Source: Helichrysum umbraculigerum (Eukaryota > Streptophyta > Magnoliopsida > Asterales > Asteraceae). Taken from it: a DNA stretch of 64,000 bases. A model generated the notes under the pieces. The model was given only the letters and a program-made list of their open reading frames with translations, had not been told where the DNA came from and ran no database searches. Positions 24,150 through 34,777 of this stretch are shown here, piece by piece. The stretch is from assembly GCA_949592205.1 (NCBI GenBank), contig CATIUR010000001.1, positions 41,371,001-41,435,000 of the forward strand. The letters are read 5' to 3'. A program made the translations under genes and the position numbers. The first letter of the stretch is position 1. Each line of letters opens with the position of its first letter.

Positions 24150-24754
24150 TGTGACACCCGTCAAATTAGGACTAGAAATTAGTTCCTAATCATTATGTAA
24201 TACATGTAGTTAGTGCTATGTATTAGACTAATTGTATGTATCAAAATATATATTGATGAATATATATATCAGTACTCGATTAGATTTAATCGTTCATTTT
24301 CAAATCGGCCGAATTCCGATTCAATTATACGGCGTTGGTAAAAATCAAGTGATTAAGTAATATGGAATTGTTATTTAATACCTTCATAATTATTATATAT
24401 TATTTTGATAATATATCAAGTATTTCGTATCGTACAAATCAAACGTCCACGACAAAACTATATATAAATAATGAATTATTATTGAAATTAATAATTATTA
24501 TTTACATCAGATAAAATAAAACATATTTCGTTTTATATCATTTTACTCAAACGCGACGAAACCAATTAAATTGTATCCGTCTCTAAAACGTAAAACAAAG
24601 ATATATTATTATATCCCATCAAAGGTATTTTTATAAAATACTTCCAATAAAAGTGTAAACGAATTCATTTTTAGAAATTTATCGATTTAAAACATTTTAC
24701 TACTTTTCGATCGGGTACAAAAATACGGGTATTTTGTACTACGAATTAAGCCAA

Positions 24755-24990
24755 CCAACTCCAATAATTGGAGTTGGCCGACTATACCAGACACTCCCTC
24801 CTTCACTTCATTTCATTCTCAATCTTTTTCTCAATTCTCTCTCGGCTCTCTCTTTGATTTCACAAACAACAACAACAATAACAATTAACAACAACAGATT
24901 ATCATCATCATTTCGTGGATCATCATCATCATCTTCATAATCTCCTTCGTTTTCATCATCATCACCATCCAAGCTCCATTTCTAAAATCG
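24755..24990 (+). promoter_or_regulatory. Probable start of transcription and leader in the B LTR
   Basis: A CT-rich stretch with TCTCTCGGCTCTCTCTTTG, then CAACAACAACAATAACAA and ATC repeats, looks like the transcribed leader of a plant LTR. No clear TATA box was assigned, so the start is only approximate. Confidence 0.35.
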
Positions 24991-25140
24991 TAAGGAATCG
25001 TTAACTCAATCTTTGTGATTTTGTATTTAAATAACGTATATTATCATGTATTAGTGCTAGGATTGATGATTGCTAGTTAAATTGCGGATTAGATTTGGTT
25101 TGGGTATGATTTTGAAACGGCAGACTCGAACCAGACCTTT

Positions 25141-25322
25141 GAATCCGGCGGATTCATGGTGAATCCGGCGGATTCCTACCCAGAACCAAGAACAACCCGG
25201 CGCGTGCTGACTGTACCCGGCGCGTCCTTTAAATTAACATGAATCCGGCGGATTCAATAGAATCCGGCGGATTCCCTTCATTTGTCATCAATCCGGCGGA
25301 TTCAAGGGAATCCGGCGGATTC
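25141..25322. repeat. Cluster of six GAATCCGGCGGATTC motifs in the B 5' LTR
   Basis: Copies start at 25141, 25161, 25241, 25260, 25290 (lacking the first G) and 25308. Each is an inverted repeat GAATCC-GGC-GGATTC. The cluster is repeated unchanged in the 3' LTR at 33043-33224. Confidence 0.95.
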
Positions 25323-26878
25323 CCCCTTTATACTTCATGACCCGACAAATCAATAAACTAGCCCGGCGAATTCTAGCTAAAACGGAACAATTAAATTTCT
25401 GAAAACATCGATGATTTAAACAAGTTAAAACACGGTAGCTTCTCGATGAAAAATTTATTATAACGGATTGAGCTCAAATTCACACGGTCATTTGAAAACA
25501 ACCAAATGGTCAAGGCTAAGTACCTTAGCCTAGCCAGTTTTAGGCCATCGGGGTCGTTTAAGGGCCGAAAATGGCAGATTACTGTTTTCAAACTCGTACC
25601 AAATTTTGTAGTTTATGAAATAAAGTGTAACGGATATAATGAACTTGATTAACAACTAAACCTATACGATACGACTTATATATGAAACACATACACTTTT
25701 ATAAGCACAACAAATCAAGTATAATAATAATAGTTTGAAATTATTATTACAAACCGTCACCAACGACCCGTATACATTTTCAAAACTCAAACATAATCGA
25801 CAACCAAAGTATTTGGGCATAACTAGTTGAGGGAACAACTAGCATAGATGGTCCGTAGAGTCATCTAATCAATCAAAACCTTGCGCGTTTAATACGCCCG
25901 GCAGGTTTCAAGAATCTAATCATTTATCAAAACCTTGCGCGTCTCAGACGCCCTGCAGGTTCAGTCGTTGTAACGACATCAAATCATTGTGAATCATTAT
26001 AATTGTTGGCTAACAATTCATCAGACTCAGGTGAGTCTCATAGCCCCTATTTTAAATGCTTTTACCTAGGGGTGAGATACATGCTCTGTTTTGTTTTACA
26101 TGTGAACGCAAGTATCAAATTATCACATATGCTGCATGAGTTGTTTTCATCTAATCAATCAAATTCCTCTGAAGCATAGTTCTGTTAATATGATTTAGCG
26201 TGAATGTTAGTGTATGGTACCATATGGGATTGACCATCCCCGTCCGAGTTAGCAAGCACTAACCTGTCAAACGGACGCATTATCATTTGTTCAAACGTAT
26301 GTTGATTAGGCATACGCATAGAGGCACCCTCGATCAGGCACTTGATTGTGATCCTGACCCCTCAGTTAAGCTCAGACTATGTGCTCATGTTAGTTGTATC
26401 AATCTTTACTTATTTGTTTAATTACAAATATTCATGTGATACTCATCATCCAATTATTTACATGCTTTGTAAATCGAATCATTAAATCTTGCGGTTCACA
26501 AATCATATATTATCATATCAAACCTGTGAGCTCACCAGCTTTATAGCTGACCATTTTAGCATGTTATCTCAGGTACTCAGCAGTAGGTTGGACTGCCCAT
26601 CAGGATACTGTAGCTCGAGTCGCATACAATCATATAAACATCAAGAGATTTCCCTGCATTTCTATATTTTGCTAAAATTAGATATGTATTAGAATCTCTC
26701 AAATACCTATGCGAACTCGTCTTTTGTAAAACATATGTAGACTTTTACGTTAATCAATGTATTTGTAAAACGACGCATGTAGTGGTCGTTCATTATGTAT
26801 CTTATGTGCTTTGATTATTGATTAGTCGCGCCCCGACCCGATTCGCTTCCGCAACCTGAATAAGGGGGTGCGACAGAT

Positions 26879-26890
26879 TGGTATCAGAGC
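26879..26890 (+). other. Primer binding site of B (initiator tRNA-Met)
   Basis: TGGTATCAGAGC, three bases after the LTR end; the standard plant initiator tRNA-Met primer site. Confidence 0.95.
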
Positions 26891-27583
26891 CTAAGGTTAT
26901 AGTGAACTAGGTTGCATTAGTGGGCCTAGACTATGACCGTTAGGCAGTATTTTCTGTTAAGTGTGATTGGTTCAAGAGTTACGTCATACAAGTTTAATTT
27001 AACATAGCTTGATCAACTATGTACAATTAAATAAAGATGATGTAAGGCTTGAAATGGTTATGCTGGAATAGGAATACATTAGTTGACTCTGACCTCGAGA
27101 GAAACCGGGACTCAAAATTGTTTGTGCTAGACACTCATAAGACTATTATGTGATATAAGTATATATACATAGTTAGTCATCGATCAGGCACAGTACGCTA
27201 GTCTATTATATATTATATATATAGACACTCACATATTCAAACACTTTGTCATAGCGATGGCAACACACACCCACCGAAACATCTTCTATTTCATCCCGCT
27301 CTCGACAACATCTCTTGTAATCACGAAACTCATAGGTAGCTAGGAGGACCACCGAGTCACTTCAAGCGAGACCTTATCCAACTCAACAATTCAAATAACC
27401 AGGCTAGTTAGCACGTAGTTGCTAGTCAGTAGAGATGGTTATTCAATTCCTCTTGATTGTTCTATAATGTTGATTGTCATATTGTGATGTTGTATATTAC
27501 CGCATTTGTATATGTACATCTATGATAATCATCATTTATGGACAATCTCTCACGAACTTTATCCTTCTAATCTCAGGAAAATC
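26891..27583 (+). other. Leader of B with a vestige of ORF0
   Basis: No long ORF. At 27256 an ATGGCAACA with downstream CCCGCTCTCG resembles the beginning of C ORF0 (39124 on the minus strand), but the frame closes after about 28 codons. B has 328 bp from this ATG to the gag ATG, whereas C has 964, so most of ORF0 appears deleted. Confidence 0.45.
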
Positions 27584-30500
27584 ATGCCGCCAAAGTCAAG
27601 GACTTACACTGATGCCCAGATGGCATCTATCATCTCTCAGGCTGTGACTGAAGCCTTGGCGCGACATTCGTCAGAGACCCCCGAAAGTAATAGTGGTACT
27701 GCCAATACCCCTCCCACTACCAAGCCTTGTTCCTACAAGGATTTCCAAAACTGCAAACCCCTGAGCTTTAAAGGAACTGAAGGAGCCATCGGCCTAATAA
27801 GATGGGTTGAGAAGATGGAATCCGTCTTTCGCATTAGCAAATGTGCGGAAGGGGATAGAGTTCAGTTTTCCACATGCACCCTTGCTGACGGTGCTCTCAC
27901 CTGGTGGAACTCGTATACCCAGTCTGTGGGTATAGATACCGCCTATCTACTTCCATGGGAAGATCTGAAGAAAATGCTCACAGAGGAGTATTGCCCATCT
28001 GAAGAACTCGAAAAGCTAGATGAGGAGTTCTGGCATCTCAAGGTTCAAGGAACCGACATTGTTGGTTATACCACTAGGTTTCAACAACTGGCAACCCTCC
28101 GCCCAGCCTTAGTAAGCACTGAGACCGATAAGGTCAAGAGGTACATTCGCGGTCTTCCGGAACCTGTCCGGGGGAACGTTGCCTCTTCCGGCAAAACCAC
28201 CATTCAGGGAGCAATTCGTTTAGCTCATGAGCTCATGGCTATGCAAGAGAGCCCAGGAAACACTGTCTCATCTTCTGGGAACAACAACAAGAGAAAATGG
28301 TCTGGGAATCAGAACCAGCAGACCTTCAAAAAGACTGAGACTGTTAAGAATGACACATCAGGTTCTGGAGAGAGGAAAGGGTACACTGGAAGTAAACCCT
28401 ACTGTTCAAAGTGCAATCGTCATCATGATGGTCCTTGTAGTGCACCCTGCAACAACTGCAAGAGGTATGGACATCTTACCAAAGACTGTCGAACACCTGC
28501 AACTAACCCCACCACCAACACCAACAACAACCAACCCCGAGCATGCTATGAGTGTGGAAACACTGGACACTTCAGGAATGCGTGTCCGAAGCTAAAGAAC
28601 AAGGGTAACAACAACAACGTTGCTAGGGGCAGAGCTTTTGTGCTGAATGCTGGAGACGCCCGTGAAGACCCTAATGTGGTCACGGGTATGTTTCTTCTCA
28701 ACAATTTAACTGCTTCAATTTTGTTTGATACTGGTGCTGATAAGAGTTTTATATCTGAGGAATTTAGCCCACTATTAGACATTTCACCAGTTGCCTTAGA
28801 AGCTAAGTACACTGTAGAGTTAGCTAATGGCAAGTTGATCGAGGCCGATAGTGTGTTACCAAATTGCACCCTAAACCTCGCAAATGAACTATTTCCCATA
28901 AACCTCATACCCATCGAGATTGGAAGTTTTGACATAGTAGTAGGCATGGATTGGCTATCCAAGCATCGAGCTGAAGTTGTATGTCATGACAAGATCGTTC
29001 GTATTCCTCTCGTCACTGGTAGTACTTTGATCATACAAGGGGAGACCAGTGGGACGAGATTAAATATCATATCCTGCATGAAGACTCGCAAGTACCTTAG
29101 GAAAGATTATCAGGCAATCCTCGCTCATGTTATTGAGAAAAAGTCGGAAGAGAAACGACTCGAGGATGTGCCCATCGTTAGAGACTTTCCAGAAGTTTTT
29201 CCTGAAGAATTGCCTGGTCTTCCACCACCAAGGCAAGTCGAGTTCTCAATAGACCTTGTGCCTGGGGCAGCACCCGTGGCACGAGCACCATATCGTTTAG
29301 CCCCTTCAGAACTTCAGGAGTTGTCTGTTCAGTTACAGGAACTTCTGGATAAGGGTTTCATAAGACCAAGTTCTTCACCCTGGGGAGCTCCGGTCCTGTT
29401 TGTGAAAAAGAAGGACGGTTCATTCAGGATGTGTATCGATTACAGAGAGTTGAACAAATTAACCATCAAGAACCGTTATCCACTTCCTCGTATTGATGAC
29501 CTGTTCGACCAACTCCAAGGGTCAAGCATCTATTCGAAAATAGATCTACGATCGGGTTATCATCAGTTACGAGTTCGCGATGAAGATATTCCGAAAACTG
29601 CTTTCCGAACTCGCTATGGTCATTACGAGTTTCAGGTTATGGCCTTTGGTTTGACTAACGCACCGGCAGTATTCATGGATCTTATGAACCGGGTGTGCAA
29701 ACCATATCTTGACAAGTTTGTCATTGTCTTCATAGACGACATTCTTATCTACTCACGCAACGAGCAAGAGCACGAGCAGCATCTCAAAACCATTCTAGAA
29801 CTTCTCAGACACGAAGAGTTATATGCTAAGTTCTCCAAGTGTGAGTTCTGGATTCAGACCGTTCAATTCCTTGGTCATGTGATTGACAGTCAGGGAATTC
29901 ATGTTGATCCCTCAAAGATCGAGGCTATCAAATGCTGGCAAGCACCATCAACACCGACCGAAGTACGCCAATTCTTAGGACTGGCTGGTTACTATCGGCG
30001 CTTCATTGAGAATTTCTCCAAGATAGCACAACCACTCACAACACTGACTCAGAAAGAGAAGAAGTTCAATTGGACTGATAAGCAAGAGTCAGCATTCCAG
30101 TTATTAAAGCAAAAGCTTTGCAGTGCGCCTATCCTATCACTACCCGAAGGTAACGAAGACTTCGTGGTATACTGCGATGCTTCGCATCAGGGACTGGGTT
30201 GCGTATTAATGCAACGAGAGAAAGTCATAGCTTACGCCTCCCGACAACTCAAAGTTCACGAGAAGAACTACACAACACATGATCTCGAATTAGGAGCCGT
30301 AGTGTTCGCTCTCAAAATCTGGAGACATTATCTGTATGGCACAAAATGTACCATCTTCACTGATCATAAGAGTCTCCAGCACATATTTGATCAGAAGGAT
30401 CTCAATATGAGGCAACGTCGTTGGGTCGAGTTACTCACCGACTATGACTGCGAAATCAAGTATCATCCGGGCAAGGCAAATGTAGTTGCCGACGCCTTAA

Positions 30501-32017
30501 GTCGAAAAGAGCGCACCAAACCTCTTCGAGTCCGAGCCCTCAGTATTATCATTCATAATGATCTAATCATTCAAATCCTCACTGCTCAACTCGAAGCATT
30601 GAAACCTGAAAACATCAAGGAAGAGGCCTTGCGAAATATGGAGAATCAATTTGAAACCAAACCCAATGGAGTCAAGTACTTCGCAAACCGAATCTGGTTA
30701 CCCAAGTTTGGGAATCTTCGAGACTTTGTGATGGATGAAGCTCACAAGTCCAAATACTCTATACATCCTGGATCGGACAAGATGTATCATGGCATCAAGG
30801 GACTGTACTGGTGGCCGAGCATGAAAGCAGAGATTGCCATGTACGTTAGCAAATGCCTCACATGTTCCAAGGTTAAAGCCGAATATCGAAAACCCTCCGG
30901 CTTGCTCCAGCAACCGGAAATTCCTCAATGGAAATGGGAGCAAATCTCCATGGATTTCATCACTAAACTCCCGAAAACATCAAGTGGTTGCGATACTATA
31001 TGGGTAATAGTTGATCGTCTAACCAAATCTGCTCACTTCATTGCTATGAAGGAAACCGACAAAGTGGAACGTCTCACGCGAATCTATATGAAGGAGATCG
31101 TAACAAGGCACGGTGTTCCAATCTCAATTATCTCTGATAGAGACAGCCGATTCACATCTAACTTTTGGCAATCATTACAAAAGTCATTGGGTACTCGTTT
31201 AGATATGAGTACAGCCTATCATCCACAAACCGATGGTCAAAGTGAAAGAACAATTCAAACACTGGAAGATATGTTACGCGCCTGCGTAATTGACTTCGGT
31301 GCAAATTGGGAACAGCATTTGCCATTGTGTGAATTCTCATACAACAACAGCTACCACACCAGTATTGGAGCTGCACCTTTTGAGGCACTTTACGGTCGTA
31401 AGTGCCGATCGCCTATCTGTTGGACCGAAGTTGGAGATAGTCAACTCACTGGTCCTGAGATCATTCATGAAACCACCGAGAAGATCGTTGGTATCCAGCA
31501 ATGGCTGAAGACCGCACGTGATCGTCAGAAGAGTTATGCTGACGTGAGACGCAAGCATCTCGAGTTCCAGGTTGGGGATCGAGTACTGCTCAAGGTATCA
31601 CCTTGGAAAGGTGTCATCCGTTTTGGTAAACGTGGGAAGTTAAACCCTAGATACATCGGACCTTTTGAGATCCTTGAAAGGATTGGTCCAGTCGCTTATC
31701 GATTGCAGCTACCTCCTCCGCTCAGTAGCGTGCATCCCGTATTTCACATTTCTAATCTTAAGAAATGTCTGTCCGACGAGACACTCATTATCCCTCTCGA
31801 GGAAATTCAAATCGACGACAAACTAAATTTTGTCGAGACACCAGTGGAGGTCATGGACCGTGAGGTCAAACAGCTTAAGCAAAGTCGTATTCCAATTGTC
31901 AAGGTTCGGTGGAATTCGCGGCGTGGGCCGGAATTCACCTGGGAACGGGAAGACCAGATGCGACTCAAATATCCACATCTATTTTCAGACTCCACTCAAA
32001 TACCAACCTCAAGTTAA
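27584..32017 (+). CDS. gag-pol: Gag-Pol polyprotein of B (chromovirus)
   Basis: 1477 residues from ATG 27584 (MPPKS), chosen because the upstream open frame lacks an ATG before it and the C and E gags start with MAPK/MPPK. Order: Gag (about 45-220, FKGTEGAIGLIRW); two CCHC knuckles (about 289-345, CNNCKRYGHLTKDC and CYECGNTGHFRNAC); protease (about 375, DTGADKSF); reverse transcriptase (about 560-760, RMCIDYRELNK and catalytic FIDD near 715); RNase H (about 855-970, YCDASHQGLG, FTDHKSLQH); integrase with an HHCC finger (about 1060-1105) and D, D, E in MDFI, ISDRDS and GQSERT (about 1122, 1184, 1218); GPY/F segment; C-terminal chromodomain (about 1425-1465), which in this family directs integration to heterochromatin. 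No stop codons or frameshifts. Confidence 0.97.
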   Translation: MPPKSRTYTDAQMASIISQAVTEALARHSSETPESNSGTANTPPTTKPCSYKDFQNCKPLSFKGTEGAIGLIRWVEKMESVFRISKCAEGDRVQFSTCTLADGALTWWNSYTQSVGIDTAYLLPWEDLKKMLTEEYCPSEELEKLDEEFWHLKVQGTDIVGYTTRFQQLATLRPALVSTETDKVKRYIRGLPEPVRGNVASSGKTTIQGAIRLAHELMAMQESPGNTVSSSGNNNKRKWSGNQNQQTFKKTETVKNDTSGSGERKGYTGSKPYCSKCNRHHDGPCSAPCNNCKRYGHLTKDCRTPATNPTTNTNNNQPRACYECGNTGHFRNACPKLKNKGNNNNVARGRAFVLNAGDAREDPNVVTGMFLLNNLTASILFDTGADKSFISEEFSPLLDISPVALEAKYTVELANGKLIEADSVLPNCTLNLANELFPINLIPIEIGSFDIVVGMDWLSKHRAEVVCHDKIVRIPLVTGSTLIIQGETSGTRLNIISCMKTRKYLRKDYQAILAHVIEKKSEEKRLEDVPIVRDFPEVFPEELPGLPPPRQVEFSIDLVPGAAPVARAPYRLAPSELQELSVQLQELLDKGFIRPSSSPWGAPVLFVKKKDGSFRMCIDYRELNKLTIKNRYPLPRIDDLFDQLQGSSIYSKIDLRSGYHQLRVRDEDIPKTAFRTRYGHYEFQVMAFGLTNAPAVFMDLMNRVCKPYLDKFVIVFIDDILIYSRNEQEHEQHLKTILELLRHEELYAKFSKCEFWIQTVQFLGHVIDSQGIHVDPSKIEAIKCWQAPSTPTEVRQFLGLAGYYRRFIENFSKIAQPLTTLTQKEKKFNWTDKQESAFQLLKQKLCSAPILSLPEGNEDFVVYCDASHQGLGCVLMQREKVIAYASRQLKVHEKNYTTHDLELGAVVFALKIWRHYLYGTKCTIFTDHKSLQHIFDQKDLNMRQRRWVELLTDYDCEIKYHPGKANVVADALSRKERTKPLRVRALSIIIHNDLIIQILTAQLEALKPENIKEEALRNMENQFETKPNGVKYFANRIWLPKFGNLRDFVMDEAHKSKYSIHPGSDKMYHGIKGLYWWPSMKAEIAMYVSKCLTCSKVKAEYRKPSGLLQQPEIPQWKWEQISMDFITKLPKTSSGCDTIWVIVDRLTKSAHFIAMKETDKVERLTRIYMKEIVTRHGVPISIISDRDSRFTSNFWQSLQKSLGTRLDMSTAYHPQTDGQSERTIQTLEDMLRACVIDFGANWEQHLPLCEFSYNNSYHTSIGAAPFEALYGRKCRSPICWTEVGDSQLTGPEIIHETTEKIVGIQQWLKTARDRQKSYADVRRKHLEFQVGDRVLLKVSPWKGVIRFGKRGKLNPRYIGPFEILERIGPVAYRLQLPPPLSSVHPVFHISNLKKCLSDETLIIPLEEIQIDDKLNFVETPVEVMDREVKQLKQSRIPIVKVRWNSRRGPEFTWEREDQMRLKYPHLFSDSTQIPTSS

Positions 32018-32039
32018 ATTTCGGGACGAAATTCTCTTA

Positions 32040-32051
32040 ACAAGGGGAGAA
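32040..32051 (+). other. Polypurine tract of B
   Basis: ACAAGGGGAGAA directly before the 3' LTR; primes plus-strand synthesis. Confidence 0.85.
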
Positions 32052-34777
32052 TGTGACACCCGTCAAATTAGGACTAGAAATTAGTTCCTAATCATTATGT
32101 AATACATGTAGTTAGTGCTATGTATTAGACTAATTGTATGTATCAAAATATATATTGATGAATATATATATTAGTACTCGATTAGATTTAATCGTTCATT
32201 TTCAAATCGGCCGAATTCCGATTCAATTATACGGCGTTGGTAAAAATCAAGTGATTAAGTAATATGGAATTGTTATTTAATACCTTCATAATTATTATAT
32301 ATTATTTTGATAATATATCAAGTATTTCGTATCGTACAAATCAAACGTCCACGACAAAACTATATATAAATAATGAATTATTATTGAAATTAATAATTAT
32401 TATTTACATCAGATAAAATAAAACATATTTCGTTTTATATCATTTTACTCAAACGCGACGAAACCAATTAAATTGTATCCGTCTCTAAAACGTAAAACAA
32501 AGATATATTATTATATCCCATCAAAGGTATTTTTATAAAATACTTCCAATAAAAGTGTAAACGAATTCATTTTTAGAAATTTATCGATTTAAAACATTTT
32601 ACTACTTTTCGATCGGGTACAAAAATACGGGTATTTTGTACTACGAATTAAGCCAACCAACTCCAATAATTGGAGTTGGCCGACTATACCAGACACTCCC
32701 TCCTTCACTTCATTTCATTCTCAATCTTTTTCTCAATTCTCTCTCGGCTCTCTCTTTGATTTCACAAACAACAACAACAATAACAATTAACAACAACAGA
32801 TTATCATCATCATTTCGTGGATCATCATCATCATCTTCATAATCTCCTTCGTTTTCATCATCATCACCATCCAAGCTCCATTTCTAAAATCGTAAGGAAT
32901 CGTTAACTCAATCTTTGTGATTTTGTATTTAAATAACGTATATTATCATGTATTAGTGCTAGGATTGATGATTGCTAGTTAAATTGCGGATTAGATTTGG
33001 TTTGGGTATGATTTTGAAACGGCAGACTCGAACCAGACCTTTGAATCCGGCGGATTCATGGTGAATCCGGCGGATTCCTACCCAGAACCAAGAACAACCC
33101 GGCGCGTGCTGACTGTACCCGGCGCGTCCTTTAAATTAACATGAATCCGGCGGATTCAATAGAATCCGGCGGATTCCCTTCATTTGTCATCAATCCGGCG
33201 GATTCAAGGGAATCCGGCGGATTCCCCCTTTATACTTCATGACCCGACAAATCAATAAACTAGCCCGGCGAATTCTAGCTAAAACGGAACAATTAAATTT
33301 CTGAAAACATCGATGATTTAAACAAGTTAAAACACGGTAGCTTCTCGATGAAAAATTTATTATAACGGATTGAGCTCAAATTCACACGGTCATTTGAAAA
33401 CAACCAAATGGTCAAGGCTAAGTACCTTAGCCTAGCCAGTTTTAGGCCATCGGGGTCGTTTAAGGGCCGAAAATGGCAGATTACTGTTTTCAAACTCGTA
33501 CCAAATTTTGTAGTTTATGAAATAAAGTGTAACGGATATAATGAACTTGATTAACAACTAAACCTATACGATACGACTTATATATGAAACACATACACTT
33601 TTATAAGCACAACAAATCAAGTATAATAATAATAGTTTGAAATTATTATTACAAACCGTCACCAACGACCCGTATACATTTTCAAAACTCAAACATAATC
33701 GACAACCAAAGTATTTGGGCATAACTAGTTGAGGGAACAACTAGCATAGATGGTCCGTAGAGTCATCTAATCAATCAAAACCTTGCGCGTTTAATACGCC
33801 CGGCAGGTTTCAAGAATCTAATCATTTATCAAAACCTTGCGCGTCTCAGACGCCCTGCAGGTTCAGTCGTTGTAACGACATCAAATCATTGTGAATCATT
33901 ATAATTGTTGGCTAACAATTCATCAGACTCAGGTGAGTCTCATAGCCCCTATTTTAAATGATTTTACCTAGGGGTGAGATACATGCTCTGTTTTGTTTTA
34001 CATGTGAACGCAAGTATCAAATTATCACATATGCTGCATGAGTTGTTTTCATCTAATCAATCAAAGTCCTCTTAAGCATAGTTCTGTTAATATGATTTAG
34101 CATGAATGTTAGTGTATGGTACCATATGGGATTGACCATCCCCGTCCGAGTTAGCAAGCACTAACCTGTCAAACGGACGCATTATCATTTGTTCAAACGT
34201 ATGTTGATTAGGCATACGCATAGAGGCACCCTCGATCAGGCACTTGATTGTGATCCTGACCCCTCAGTTAAGCTCAGACTATGTGCTCATGTTAGTTGTA
34301 TCAATCTTTACTTATTTGTTTAATTACAAATATTCATGTGATACTCATCATCCAATTATTTACATGCTTTGTAAATCGAATCATTAAATCTTGCGGTTCA
34401 CAAATCATATATTATCATATCAAACCTGTGAGCTCACCAGCTTTATAGCTGACCATTTTAGCATGTTATCTCAGGTACTCAGCAGTAGGTTGGACTGCCC
34501 ATCAGGATACTGTAGCTCGAGTCGCATACAATCATATAAACATCAAGAGATTTCCCTGCATTTCTATATTTTGCTAAAATTAGATATGTATTAGAATCTC
34601 TCAAATACCTATGCGAACTCGTCTTTTGTAAAACATATGTAGACTTTTACGTTAATCAATGTATTTGTAAAACGACGCATGTAGTGGTCGTTCATTATGT
34701 ATCTTATGTGCTTTGATTATTGATTAGTCGCGCCCCGACCCGATTCGCTTCCGCAACCTGAATAAGGGGGTGCGACA
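32052..34777 (+). repeat. 3' LTR of B
   Basis: 2726 bp, same length as the 5' LTR. Differences seen are single bases near 32172, 33961, 34066, 34073 and 34101. Followed by the TSD GTATC. Confidence 0.96.

Larger units (their letters stand above)
24150..26875 (+). repeat. 5' LTR of B
   Basis: 2726 bp, TGTGACACCC...GGGTGCGACA. Contains six GAATCCGGCGGATTC-type motifs (25141-25322), an (ATC)n stretch near 24900-24970 and two copies of a CTTGCGCGT...CGCC...GCAGG hairpin-like unit at about 25880-25970. Confidence 0.96.
24150..34777 (+). mobile_element. Element B: intact, recent chromodomain Ty3/gypsy (Tekay/Del-like) element
   Basis: 10.6 kb with TSD GTATC on both sides (24145-24149, 34778-34782), two 2726-bp LTRs, an initiator tRNA-Met primer site, an uninterrupted 1477-residue polyprotein and a polypurine tract. 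The LTRs differ at about five positions by eye, so this is by far the youngest insertion here. It sits in the integrase gene of C, in opposite orientation; the C frame joins up when one TSD and B are removed. Potentially autonomous. Confidence 0.96.

Noticed and set aside
24734..24940. 68-codon ORF in both B LTRs
   Set aside because: Identity between copies reflects LTR duplication; composition is the CT-rich/CAA/ATC leader. No ATG initiator context or known domain.
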